Shown here: one piece after another, positions 45,311 to 53,825 of the stretch | Position numbering within the stretch: position 1 is the first letter of the stretch | Layout: each line of letters opens with the position of its first letter | Source: Lysobacterales bacterium | Lineage (GTDB): Bacteria > Pseudomonadota > Gammaproteobacteria > Xanthomonadales > Xanthomonadaceae | NCBI GenBank assembly: GCA_014946745.1 | Contig: JADCRD010000001.1 | Span: forward strand, 2,912,427-2,976,426 | Reading direction: 5' to 3' | Length of the DNA stretch: 64,000 nucleotides | The notes under the pieces: generated by a model | The model's database searches: none | Told to the model about the DNA's origin: nothing | What the model saw: the letters and a program-made list of their open reading frames with translations, nothing else | Translations under genes and position numbers: made by a program

Positions 45311-45539
45311 GTCGTTCCCAGGGATTAGCTGACGAGTCCCGGCCGCAGCACGACCCGAAAGCTCCCGCGATGGGAGGCTTTGTGGTCGCGAAAAGGGCCG
45401 GACCTACGCCTACTCGGAAAACGGCAACGAAATCGATCAGCGCCCTCGAAGCAGCGACAGCGCTGCCCACACGAGAGCTTTCAGCCCAGCCTGGGCAGGC
45501 CTCGAATGCAGGGGCCAAGCTGTCTAAAGGCGTCGGACT

Positions 45540-45716
45540 GCCGGCCTGGGCTCGTATCCATGGCCCGGCGGTGCCGCGTGCCATGGAGGGCGAGCGCGCG
45601 GGTTGCGCGCGTCTTGGTGGGTTCCGCGCAACGCAGCGCAGGATGGCAAGGGCTTGCGGCGGCCACGCACCTCTGCGCCGCGACCGGAGTCGCAGCCGCT
45701 GATCAAGGGAAGATGG
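45540..45716 (-). repeat. Dispersed intergenic repeat, diverged copy 3
   Basis: In the 426-base gap upstream of the RHS gene, the minus strand shows TTGATCAGCGGCTGCGACTC near 45710 and GCGCTCGCCCTCCATGGCA near 45590. These match in order the landmarks TTGATC..GGTCGCGAGTC and GCGGGCGCGCCCTCCATGG of copies 2 and 4. The copy is more diverged, and identity in between is weak. Nothing else recognisable lies in 45311-45736 apart from the presumed RHS promoter region. Confidence 0.45.
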
Positions 45717-45736
45717 TCTGGATCAGCCTTGTCAGG

Positions 45737-46720
45737 TCACGGCGGCAGCGTACCCCTGAACTCCCGGTCCAGCAGCTCCGCCGCCCACGCTTCGCGCCCG
45801 TCGGTGAGCGCATGCACGACCACTCGCAGCCCTTCCTGCTGCCAGGCGCCCGTCGATCGGAGGTAGCCGAGGGACGGGGCGCGGTAGATCAGCAGATCAC
45901 CGTTGACCAGGAACGGCGCGTAGGCGAAGGGCAGATCGAGCGTGACATCCAGCAGGCCCTCGCGCCGACTTGCCAGCTGCCAGCGCCAGGCGGTGCCAAA
46001 GGTGGCATCCGGACGAGCCTCCGCCGCCATGGCGTGGGTGTCGTCGGCGGAGCGGAACTGGCGCGCGCCAAGGTCCGCCAGCTGCTCGTCCGCCGCTAGA
46101 TCGGGCGTTCGCAACGATGCCATCGAGGCCGCTTCCGGCACCGACTGCACCGCTGGATTCGCGGCGCTGATGTCCACGTCGAGCACGCCTTGGAGCTCAA
46201 GCCCTTCGCTGGCGACGGCACCGCCGTCAGTCGTGAGCAGCGCTCCGCGAAAGGGATAGGCGATGTAGCTCCAGTGCAGTCTGACGCGCTCGCCACGTGC
46301 TTCGGCGCGCACATCGAAGCGCCGCAAAGGCTCCGCACTGACGGCCGCACTGACGCCTTCCGGCAGATTGAAGTCGATGCGCTTCTGCACGGCCCCTGAA
46401 AGGGCGTCGATGACCAGCAGGCGACCTTCGCCGCGCTTGCCGGCTTGGCCCAAGGCGAGCCAGCGCTTGTCCACCGGCGCGAGCAGAAGCGCCGGCTCTG
46501 GGGACGTCCACAGAACTCGACCGTCCTTCAGATCGCGCGCCTCAGGAAAGCCTTGCGGGTTGGAGAGATAAACGCGCTGATCCTCGGACTGCACCCACAG
46601 GCCTTCGCCCAGTTCGACGCTGGCGGACTGTGCGCGGGCCAACGCGGGGACGCCGCAGGCCATGACGAACCCAAACCCGAGGCTCGATGCGATGCGGCAG
46701 ACGATGGATGAGGCGCTCAT
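45737..46720 (-). CDS. Secreted protein of unknown function, coupled to a BNR propeller protein
   Basis: 327 residues with an N-terminal export signal (cleavage near ARA-Q). Short repeats such as RVLWTSPEPALLLAPVDKRWLALG and RLLVIDALSGAVQKRIDF resemble blades of PQQ/WD-type beta-propellers, but no clear family is recognised. The start overlaps the stop of the upstream BNR-repeat gene by 4 nt (ATGA), so the two are co-translated and probably act together outside the cytoplasm. Confidence 0.75.
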   Translation of the reverse strand: MSASSIVCRIASSLGFGFVMACGVPALARAQSASVELGEGLWVQSEDQRVYLSNPQGFPEARDLKDGRVLWTSPEPALLLAPVDKRWLALGQAGKRGEGRLLVIDALSGAVQKRIDFNLPEGVSAAVSAEPLRRFDVRAEARGERVRLHWSYIAYPFRGALLTTDGGAVASEGLELQGVLDVDISAANPAVQSVPEAASMASLRTPDLAADEQLADLGARQFRSADDTHAMAAEARPDATFGTAWRWQLASRREGLLDVTLDLPFAYAPFLVNGDLLIYRAPSLGYLRSTGAWQQEGLRVVVHALTDGREAWAAELLDREFRGTLPP

Positions 46721-48987
46721 TCGAAGCTGTCCTTGAAGATCTCGTTAGGCTGCGGAAGATCGAGCACCCACGCGCCACGACCCAAGGTGCCCGCGACCAG
46801 CACGCGGTCGGTGTGGTCGAACTCCAGTTCGTAGATCACCACGTTGGGCAGGCCGGCGCCGAGCTGTGACCAGGTGGTAAAGCCGCTGCTCGCATAGGCC
46901 ACGTAGACGCCGCGGTTGGCGCCGACCACCAGGGCGGGGTCGATCCCCGGAATGAACTCCATGGTGCGCAGCCGTCCCGGCGCCAGTCCGCTCACCAGAT
47001 TGCCTGTGATCAGGCTGAAGTTGCTTCCGCCATCGGTCGAAAAGTGCGCGGTGGTCTGCGTGATCGCGAACAGCCTGCTTGGGGTATTCGGGTCGACGCT
47101 GACGTCAACCACGGTTGCGGGCAGCGCGGCGACTTGATTCAGCGTTGCGCCGTCCTCGGCGCGCAGGTGAAGACCGGTGCCCGCGCCCAAGAAAAGAAAG
47201 CCCGGATTGCCTGAAACGCCGTAGACGACGGGATCGCCGTTGAACGGATTGATGCGCACGGTGGAGATCCGATTGATGCTGTCGGCGCGATCCAAAGACT
47301 CGTAGACGCCGTTGGCCGCACCGATCACCAGGCGGGTACCGTTGGCGAGGTTGACAGCCAAGGGCGTGTAGAACTGTGCGACCACGGCTGGGCTGCCGTT
47401 GAGCAGGGCGCGGGCCGGCGAAGTGCTGGCGGTCTGCACGTTGCTGGCGTTGAACGTGCGGCGCCGGAACGAGCCCAGGTTCTGGAAACTGGTGTAGCGG
47501 ATGGAGCTGGTCGTCGACGAGCGGTCGTCGACCGCCACGTCTCCACCGTCGCCGGTGGAAAGGCTGTCGAAGATCGGCGAGCCGGGCGTGCGCAGCTGGG
47601 TGGTACCCGTATCCTGCGCGCCGCCAATGACGCGGTCGGAGAGCGAATCCCAAGCGATGCCGTGGTACTCGGTCGTCTGGAGATCGCCGTTCAATGAGAG
47701 CCAGGTACCCGCCGTCGAGGCCGCCTGGGTTCGCTTGTAGATGCCGCCATCATCGACCTGGACCAGATCGCCGGCAGCATCGAAAGCCATGTCGCGTGAG
47801 TCGGCGTGAGGCGAGGAATTGTTGGGTGTACCGCTGTGCGTAAGCGGTGTCCAGCGCGATCCTGCAGCCTGGCTGGCATCGCCGCGAAACAGGCGCCCGC
47901 TGTAGTCGTTGGCTCCAATCGAGTTCGGGAAGAAGCTGGTACTGCCGGACACACCCTCACCGAAGTAGGGCTGGCGGTCACCACCGATATAGACCAGCTG
48001 CGGGTTGCCCGGGTCGGCCGCAATGGACAGATGGATGCCGCCTTGGCCGCCCGGATGTGCGCCGAAGGCGACGCCGTTCTGCTCGGTGGTCACCGGCACA
48101 CCCAGATCCGTCCAGGGCGCGAGACCATCCGCCGAGCGGAACACCGCGGAAAGGCGGCCGGTGTCGTCGACCACGGCGACAAAGACCTGTCCAGCCGGGC
48201 CGACCGCGAGTTCGGTGCGGCGCGTGCCGACCGTACCGACGTTCATGCGCGCCTCGACGCCAGCATCGGATACGCGCGTCCAGGTCACGCCGAGGTCGGC
48301 GCTGCGGAAGATGCCGCGCGCACTGCCGCCCGTGACGGCCGCATACAGCACATCGGGGCTGGCCCGATGCCCAGCGAGATCCAGGGTGGCTCCCGCGGGC
48401 AAGCCCGAACCTGCCGCACCCGAAAGCAGGGTGAACGCGCCTCCGGTGTTGGTCGAGCGATGAATGCCGTTGTCGGTAGCGGCCACGATCACGTCACCGC
48501 GCGGAGCCACACCGTGGATCTCGCGGTTGGCGAGTGCACTCAGGACGCTCCAGGAGGTGCCTTCGTCGGTGCTGCGCAGCAGTCCGATCAAGGCGCCGCC
48601 GTCGCGGCCCAGGCTGGACGTTCGCGAGACGCCGGCGACCACGGTACGCGACTGGGCGTCGGTCGGGTCCAACTCAATCGAGCCGATCGAAAGCGAGCCC
48701 AGGGAATCGGTCAGGCGGGTCCAGTTCGGCGCCGCCGCCGTGGCATTGGCCGTCCGCCAGACGCCGCCGTTGACCGAGCCGACGTAGACGATGCCAGCGC
48801 TGCTGGGATGGGTAGCGACCGCATTGACCGCCCCCACCACCTCGCGATTGATGATGTTCTCGACCTGGCCGTTGTGGGACGGGCCAGGGCCAATGGCGCG
48901 CCACTGGGGCGCTTGACCGGCGTGTGCGCTGAGCACAACAAGAATGAGCGGCAAGGCTGCCGCTCGCGATACACCCCTGAGACCCAT
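46717..48987 (-). CDS. Secreted BNR/Asp-box (sortilin-like) beta-propeller protein
   Basis: 756 residues from the ATG at 48987, which opens a clear signal peptide (MGLRGVSRAAALPLILVVLS, cleavage near HAGQA). Asp-box motifs recur through the chain: LRSTDEGTSW, FRSADLGVTW and FSTDGGSNF. GGVWRTANATAA and GGDRQPYFGEG fit VPS10/BNR-type propellers. Such proteins are secreted glycan-binding or hydrolase-like proteins; no catalytic set is evident. The C-terminus is NEIFKDSFE, an end motif shared in form with the protein at 49222-50652 (MFSNGFESN). The open frame extends to 49131, but those residues lack support. Confidence 0.85.
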   Translation of the reverse strand: MGLRGVSRAAALPLILVVLSAHAGQAPQWRAIGPGPSHNGQVENIINREVVGAVNAVATHPSSAGIVYVGSVNGGVWRTANATAAAPNWTRLTDSLGSLSIGSIELDPTDAQSRTVVAGVSRTSSLGRDGGALIGLLRSTDEGTSWSVLSALANREIHGVAPRGDVIVAATDNGIHRSTNTGGAFTLLSGAAGSGLPAGATLDLAGHRASPDVLYAAVTGGSARGIFRSADLGVTWTRVSDAGVEARMNVGTVGTRRTELAVGPAGQVFVAVVDDTGRLSAVFRSADGLAPWTDLGVPVTTEQNGVAFGAHPGGQGGIHLSIAADPGNPQLVYIGGDRQPYFGEGVSGSTSFFPNSIGANDYSGRLFRGDASQAAGSRWTPLTHSGTPNNSSPHADSRDMAFDAAGDLVQVDDGGIYKRTQAASTAGTWLSLNGDLQTTEYHGIAWDSLSDRVIGGAQDTGTTQLRTPGSPIFDSLSTGDGGDVAVDDRSSTTSSIRYTSFQNLGSFRRRTFNASNVQTASTSPARALLNGSPAVVAQFYTPLAVNLANGTRLVIGAANGVYESLDRADSINRISTVRINPFNGDPVVYGVSGNPGFLFLGAGTGLHLRAEDGATLNQVAALPATVVDVSVDPNTPSRLFAITQTTAHFSTDGGSNFSLITGNLVSGLAPGRLRTMEFIPGIDPALVVGANRGVYVAYASSGFTTWSQLGAGLPNVVIYELEFDHTDRVLVAGTLGRGAWVLDLPQPNEIFKDSFE

Positions 48988-49162
48988 TTGACCCACCCTG
49001 TGCCACCCCACCGACCGGGAGCCCGGATCGTGGTGCGCCCCATGGCTCATGTCAATGCATGACTTACGAGCTATCGACCGCCTGCCGAATGATCGGAAAG
49101 GCCGCCAACAGCGGAGGGCGTCATGACGCACAGAAACTGCCAGCCCGATAGGATCTCAGGCC

Positions 49163-49199
49163 AAAAAAGTGGGCGGCCGGACAAGCCTGCACCGCCCAC
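49163..49199 (-). terminator. Rho-independent terminator after the PA-domain protease gene
   Basis: Stem GTGGGCGG (49169-49176) with CCGCCCAC (49192-49199), followed on the minus strand by TTTTTT. It is 23 bases past the stop at 49222 and ends the two-gene unit 51066-49222. Confidence 0.88.
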
Positions 49200-49221
49200 G
49201 TTTCACCTAGAACTCTTGGCT

Positions 49222-50652
49222 TCAGTTGGACTCAAAACCGTTCGAGAACATCAACACTCCAGGCGGGCCCGTGTCGTTCCAACCAATGTCGCGGAACAAG
49301 GCCAATGCGAGGTCTACTTCCTCAAAGATGTCGCGATTGAGCGAAGGCTCCATGAGCAGGTTGGGCGAAGCATCGACCGTGAAATGGGACACCGACGAGC
49401 CCGGTGCCAACACAGCGGGGGCATGCATTCGCACAAAGCCCCGGTTGGTTCCCGCCAGCTCGCTATTGAAGCCGAGTGTGACGGTCACGGGTGCGGTGCC
49501 AAGTTGACTGCGGATCGACTGACCAGCTGCTTGGAGGATCCCGTAGGACGGAATCGTGATGGTGGGGTCTGCCCCCCCCATGCCCGGCAGTCCAGTGGCG
49601 GCGTTGTTGGCCACAACGACGGCAATCGCACCCGCTGCTTGGGCGTTCGCAACCTTTATCGAGAAATTGCAGGTGCCGCGATCGACCAATGCGATCTTTC
49701 CCGAGATTTCCGTCGGGTTCGTGAGCGGATCGCACGCGAGCGCTGGCAGAGCAGCCGCCACCTCCCCGGAAACGCCAGGGGCAGTGACGGGAGGGCCGAA
49801 AAGGGCAGGGTTAGCAGGGGAGTTGCCTGCGATTGCTGCGGGCGCCGAAATGATGAGGGTAGGAGAGAATCCGAGGAAGCGCTCTTTGTCCGCAGTCACG
49901 TTGGGGCCGATCCAAACCAGGTTGGGATCGCTGATGGCCGATGCCGCTCGGTCAGCGTCGGACGCCATGGCGCGCCAGGTGGTTCTTGTCCGCGCGTCCG
50001 CAAGGAAGTTGGTCCAGGCGTCCGGCACGCCCTGAAAAAACGCTCCTGTGGCGTTGTTCGTAAACGTCTGGAAACCAAGCCCGTGCGCTAGCTCGTGGAA
50101 GACCACCGGAAGGAGCGGCGTTCGGTCAGCGGGAACGGGGTCAAGGGCAGGATCCAAGCCGTAATACCAACCGGCTACTCCCGAGAGGCAGCCGGCGTCG
50201 ATGCTGGTGTTGAACTGCGTGTTGATGTCCTCGGTCGTCGGCGCCAGATCGACGCCAGCCAGCGAGTTCGCCAAAGCGATCGAGTAGTGAACGTTTGCTT
50301 GGGGAGCATTGGGAAAATCGCGTACGACGCTGAGCGCACCTGCGGACCCCAGCGTGGCCGAGGTAGCGCTACACGTCAGCGGATTGAAGGCAGCGCGCAC
50401 GAGAATCTCGACGTCGCTGGTGAGCAGCGCACCCCATTGCTCTGCTGCCTTCTGGAAGACTGCAAGTCGCTGGCCGCCCAGGGTCGTGGCGGGGTTCGAG
50501 TTGAGTGGGGCGACGGGCGTAGGGTCATTGAGGCCCTCGTCGGGCCCGTCAATGTTGACGATAGTGATGGTGGCGCCCTGCACGGAAGCAACGGCCACCG
50601 CCGACACTAGCAAGCTCTGAAAAAGAACGCGAAGCGAGGAAGAAAGGCGCAC
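49222..50652 (-). CDS. Secreted zinc-protease-like protein with inserted PA domain
   Basis: 476 residues with a signal peptide (cleavage near VQGA-T). HELAHGLGF at residues 186-194 gives an HExxH zinc site. The third ligand of classical metzincins is not visible: residue 196 is Thr where a His or Asp would be. A protease-associated (PA) domain lies at about 290-385 (GKIALVDRGTCNFSIKVANAQAAGAIAVVVANN). The protease-like sequence resumes after it (EPSLNRDIFEEVDLALALFRDIGW). The protein ends in GVLMFSNGFESN. It starts 3 nt behind a lipoprotein gene, forming an operon that ends at the terminator. Probably an exported peptidase; substrate unknown. Confidence 0.85.
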   Translation of the reverse strand: MRLSSSLRVLFQSLLVSAVAVASVQGATITIVNIDGPDEGLNDPTPVAPLNSNPATTLGGQRLAVFQKAAEQWGALLTSDVEILVRAAFNPLTCSATSATLGSAGALSVVRDFPNAPQANVHYSIALANSLAGVDLAPTTEDINTQFNTSIDAGCLSGVAGWYYGLDPALDPVPADRTPLLPVVFHELAHGLGFQTFTNNATGAFFQGVPDAWTNFLADARTRTTWRAMASDADRAASAISDPNLVWIGPNVTADKERFLGFSPTLIISAPAAIAGNSPANPALFGPPVTAPGVSGEVAAALPALACDPLTNPTEISGKIALVDRGTCNFSIKVANAQAAGAIAVVVANNAATGLPGMGGADPTITIPSYGILQAAGQSIRSQLGTAPVTVTLGFNSELAGTNRGFVRMHAPAVLAPGSSVSHFTVDASPNLLMEPSLNRDIFEEVDLALALFRDIGWNDTGPPGVLMFSNGFESN

Positions 50653-50655
50653 GGA

Positions 50656-51066
50656 CTATCGCTCCTCGGCCTGTGTTTGCGGAAGCACATGGGTGTGGCC
50701 TGGCAGGCCCGCGTGATCGGCGAGGGTGCACCGAGCAATCCGCCGACCGTCCGGCCCAACATCCACCTGGCTGGCCACCTCGAAACGCCCGTTGAGATGA
50801 GTGACCACGGTGCCGTCGGGATGACGGATTTCCTCCACGGGAGAAAGCCCTTTCTCCAGTCCGGAGATCTCGTCTTCGACCATCTGCTCCGGTGTCACCG
50901 GCACAGACGAAAGCTTACCCGTCTCCGGATCCACATAGACACGCATGCCTACCTCGCTAGGAGATTGCTCCTGCGTCTTGGCATCACTGCCGTCTGCCGG
51001 GAGCGCTGAGGTACATGCAGCGATCACAAGACCGATCGCAGCCACGGTTGGGTTACACAGTTTCAT
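50656..51066 (-). CDS. Small lipoprotein of unknown function, operon partner of the PA-domain protease
   Basis: 136 residues. Signal peptidase II-type start: VAAIGLVIAAC places a lipobox cysteine at about residue 18. The mature part carries MRVYVDPETGKLSSVPVTPEQ and a short His-containing end (GLPGHTHVLPQ). Similar short proteins with a VYVDPETG segment accompany secreted proteases in Xanthomonadales (recollection, not checked). The stop is 3 nt before the protease start, so the pair is one transcription unit. Confidence 0.75.
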   Translation of the reverse strand: MKLCNPTVAAIGLVIAACTSALPADGSDAKTQEQSPSEVGMRVYVDPETGKLSSVPVTPEQMVEDEISGLEKGLSPVEEIRHPDGTVVTHLNGRFEVASQVDVGPDGRRIARCTLADHAGLPGHTHVLPQTQAEER

Positions 51067-51183
51067 TAGCTTCCCCTAGGAATTCTTCGAGAACACCGCG
51101 GTCGGCGAGGCCCATCCCGCCGCCGCGGTCGGAGTGTTTCTCACAGATCGTGCAGGGAACGCAACGACATCTGCAGAGCGCAG

Positions 51184-51222
51184 GAGGGGCCGACCGATGA
51201 ATCTGCTGATGGCCGGCCCCTC
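51184..51222. terminator. Hairpin downstream of the Lys-C-type protease gene
   Basis: Inverted repeat GAGGGGCCG (51184-51192) and CGGCCCCTC (51214-51222) with a long loop, just past the stop at 51231. There is no T-run on the minus strand, so it may be an atypical terminator or an mRNA-protecting stem. Confidence 0.45.
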
Positions 51223-51230
51223 GTCTCACC

Positions 51231-53240
51231 TCAGAACCTCAAGCTCCAGCTGTTCAAGCTGCCGGTGTCTGCGTTCGCGTTGTCGTTCACGCGCAGCCTC
51301 CACGTGCCGTTGGCGACTTCGGAGGAGGCGTTCACGGTGTAGGTCTGGACGATGTTGTCAGCGCTGCCGCCGGTGCGATTGTGCAGCACATAGACCGAGC
51401 CATCGGGCGCGAGCAGGTCCACCTTCAGATCGCCTTGATAGGTGTGCGAGATGTTGACTGCCACCTGCAGGGTCGACGGCGCGTTGCCGCTGCGGCCGCT
51501 GACCGTGATCGGGCTTTCGATGGTGCTGTTGTCGGCGATGGCGAACACCGTGGTGTTCTGGAAGAAGCTCGGCTGCGTGCCGCCGCCGCTGGTGAAGCTT
51601 CCGGTGAGGCTGACGCCGGAGAAGGCCGAAGAGCCGCGCACCAGGACGTGGTAGGTGCCTGCCTGCGCCGTCGCGATGTTGCAGGTTTCGGCGTTACCAC
51701 CGAGCAGCGGACGGCAGTCATAGGTCGCCGTGGTCGGGGCGCTGCCGAAGCGGACGTAGAGATCGGCGTTACCCGTGCCGCCGCTCGTCACAAAGCGCAG
51801 ATTGGTGGCGCCGGTGGGCACGCTCAAGGTGTAGCGCAACTCGGCGTTGGCCGCGCCGGCCAGACCCGTGACCGGTACGCCGTTGCTGAGCGCGACACTC
51901 GGTGGGGGTGGCGGCGTGCTGCCGCTGCGATAGCCACCAATCGCGGTCTGGCCGCTGCCGCTCGGGTCGAGCCAGTCGCGCAGTCGCGTAGCCGCGCTGC
52001 CACCGCCGTTCCACGAGACCGACAGCCGGCCGTAGTAGTCGGAAAGATCGTTGCCGCAGGCCGCCGAGCCGCCGTGCAGCTGGCCGACCAAGCGCTTGTT
52101 CTGGTCCCACAGACCCGAACCCGAGCTGCCGCCTTCGGTGGTGCCCTGGTCCCAGTCGATGACGCGCCAATGGGTGCTGCCGCTGCCGCCGCCGTAAGCG
52201 GTGATGGCCAGCGCCTGGTTCTCGACGGCGATGCGCTTCTCGTGGCCGGCCGGATGGTGGATGCCCACCGCCGAACCCGGCGTCGCGCCGCTGGCGTCCC
52301 AGCCGCTCCAGTAGGCGTCGGCGCCCGCGGCCACGTTGGCGTTAAGGCGCAGCAGGGCGAAGTCACTGGCCGCATTGGTCGCGATCAGGCTGGCGCCGGA
52401 CTGCGTGTGGGTGGCGATGGTCTTCGACAGCGGCGTGCCCGAAGCGCTGGAACCCGGCGTGCGGCAGGTCGAGCTCTGGTAATTCCAGTACACGACAACC
52501 GTCGAGGCCACGGTGGCGGTGCTCAGGCAGTGATTGGCCGTCAGGAAGTACGGCACCGAGGTGCCGGCGGTGTTGGCCATCAGCGAGCCGGTACAGACGT
52601 AGGAGCTGCCGCCCTGGCTGAAGGTGTAGTGGCCGACCGAATCGATCTGGTCGTCCCAGCCGGTGCCGGCGGGACACGCGACATCCACGTTGCAACTGCC
52701 CGACTTCTGCGCCGGGTCGACCGACTCGAACAGGCCGCGGTAGCCGTGGGTCACCGAGGCCAGCTCGACGCGCGCGAGGTGGCGCCGCGCGCTTGGGACA
52801 TGCAGTTCGATCGACACCTTCTCGCCGGCGATGTAGGGGGCCCAATAGCCCTCGCCGCTGCTCAGGCTCTCGGCGGTGATCTTGCGCAGGTTGTCCACGC
52901 CTTCACCCCGCAGAATCAGGGTCGCGCCCTCGGGCAGCACCAGCTGGCTGAAGTGGAAGTCCAGGGTGCGCGCACCGGGCGCCGCGATGTCCCAGCTGAA
53001 GCGGGCGACACCGTCCTTGCCCTCGGTCCAACCCGCCTTGGACAGGCTGCGACCATTGAAGCGGAATCCCTTCACCGGGATCTGGATGCCGTAGCGGTAG
53101 GCGCCGCCGACCGACTTGGAATCCTCCATCTGCAGCTTCGCGAGATCAGGCGCAGGCAGCAGATGCAGTTCACCTGCCGAAGCAGCAAAAGGCAGAACGC
53201 AGAACAGCGCGGCGCTCAAGCGCCGGATCGAGTGATGCAT
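51231..53240 (-). CDS. Secreted lysyl-endopeptidase-type serine protease with PPC and P domains
   Basis: 669 residues. Signal peptide (cleavage near ASAG), a propeptide to about residue 180, then a trypsin-fold domain with His237 (LTANHCLS), Asp293 (NAASDFALLRL) and Ser373 (TEGGSSGSGLW), the catalytic triad in the arrangement of Achromobacter/Lysobacter Lys-C. A Pro linker (about 445-450) leads to a bacterial pre-peptidase C-terminal (PPC) domain (about 455-555) and a proprotein-convertase P domain (about 565-669, ISHTYQGDLKVDLLAPDG). It is probably secreted by the type II system. Lys specificity is inferred only from overall resemblance. Confidence 0.92.
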   Translation of the reverse strand: MHHSIRRLSAALFCVLPFAASAGELHLLPAPDLAKLQMEDSKSVGGAYRYGIQIPVKGFRFNGRSLSKAGWTEGKDGVARFSWDIAAPGARTLDFHFSQLVLPEGATLILRGEGVDNLRKITAESLSSGEGYWAPYIAGEKVSIELHVPSARRHLARVELASVTHGYRGLFESVDPAQKSGSCNVDVACPAGTGWDDQIDSVGHYTFSQGGSSYVCTGSLMANTAGTSVPYFLTANHCLSTATVASTVVVYWNYQSSTCRTPGSSASGTPLSKTIATHTQSGASLIATNAASDFALLRLNANVAAGADAYWSGWDASGATPGSAVGIHHPAGHEKRIAVENQALAITAYGGGSGSTHWRVIDWDQGTTEGGSSGSGLWDQNKRLVGQLHGGSAACGNDLSDYYGRLSVSWNGGGSAATRLRDWLDPSGSGQTAIGGYRSGSTPPPPPSVALSNGVPVTGLAGAANAELRYTLSVPTGATNLRFVTSGGTGNADLYVRFGSAPTTATYDCRPLLGGNAETCNIATAQAGTYHVLVRGSSAFSGVSLTGSFTSGGGTQPSFFQNTTVFAIADNSTIESPITVSGRSGNAPSTLQVAVNISHTYQGDLKVDLLAPDGSVYVLHNRTGGSADNIVQTYTVNASSEVANGTWRLRVNDNANADTGSLNSWSLRF

Positions 53241-53638
53241 TGGAACTCCCCGTTCGAGTGTGGTGGCGCTCTGAGGCGCCCTTGAGTGATGTGCCGGGTG
53301 GATCCGGCACTCTGCGATGCAAGCGAGCAGGTCCCCCGACCCGCGACAGCGCGCTTGCAGGGGCCGACGCTAGCAGCGCAACTCGGCAGCGATGTTTGCG
53401 TTGTTTCACAAATCCGTCACCCCATACCGCTGTGCGGATCGCCTGCCGCTGCCAACGCGTCCGTGCGTGTTCAGGCTCTGACGAACACCTCGGCGGCGAG
53501 CGACGGGACGCCCTCGGGCAAGGCTGGAGAACTCGGCGGTGTCGCGCGCCGTCGCTGGTGCGCGGGAAGCTCCGACAGGTCTGAGCTTCCCTGATGCGAA
53601 GACGCCTGACGATCACGCTCACACTCGACCGCCGCACA

Positions 53639-53676
53639 GCTGACACGGCTGACACGGCTGACACGGCTGACACGGC
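53639..53676. repeat. Short tandem repeat, four 9-bp units
   Basis: The unit GCTGACACG is repeated four times head to tail in the 585-base gap between the protease and ompW. Apart from this array and the FNR-type box, I see no gene in 53241-53825; the open frames across it are low-complexity artefacts. Confidence 0.9.
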
Positions 53677-53745
53677 GACACGCCAACAGCATTCACTTGG
53701 CGCACCAGCGGGCCGGAACGGCGCGAACGCGAAGCTGTTCAATGC

Positions 53746-53759
53746 TTGACAGTGATCAA
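53746..53759. promoter_or_regulatory. FNR/Anr-type binding site upstream of ompW
   Basis: TTGACAGTGATCAA matches the consensus TTGAT-N4-ATCAA at 9 of 10 fixed positions and is centred about 74 bases before the ompW start. Oxygen-dependent control of ompW by FNR is known in E. coli, so this site predicts the same here. Confidence 0.65.
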
Positions 53760-53825
53760 CAAGAAGTCGCCAGCGCGGCCGCAGACTTGCCGCCACAGAA
53801 CAACCCCACCCAAGAGGACAGCCCC

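Noticed and set aside
51381-53285. 634-residue plus-strand frame opposite the Lys-C-type protease
   Set aside because: Sense gene has full catalytic triad and domains; the antisense is composition-driven.
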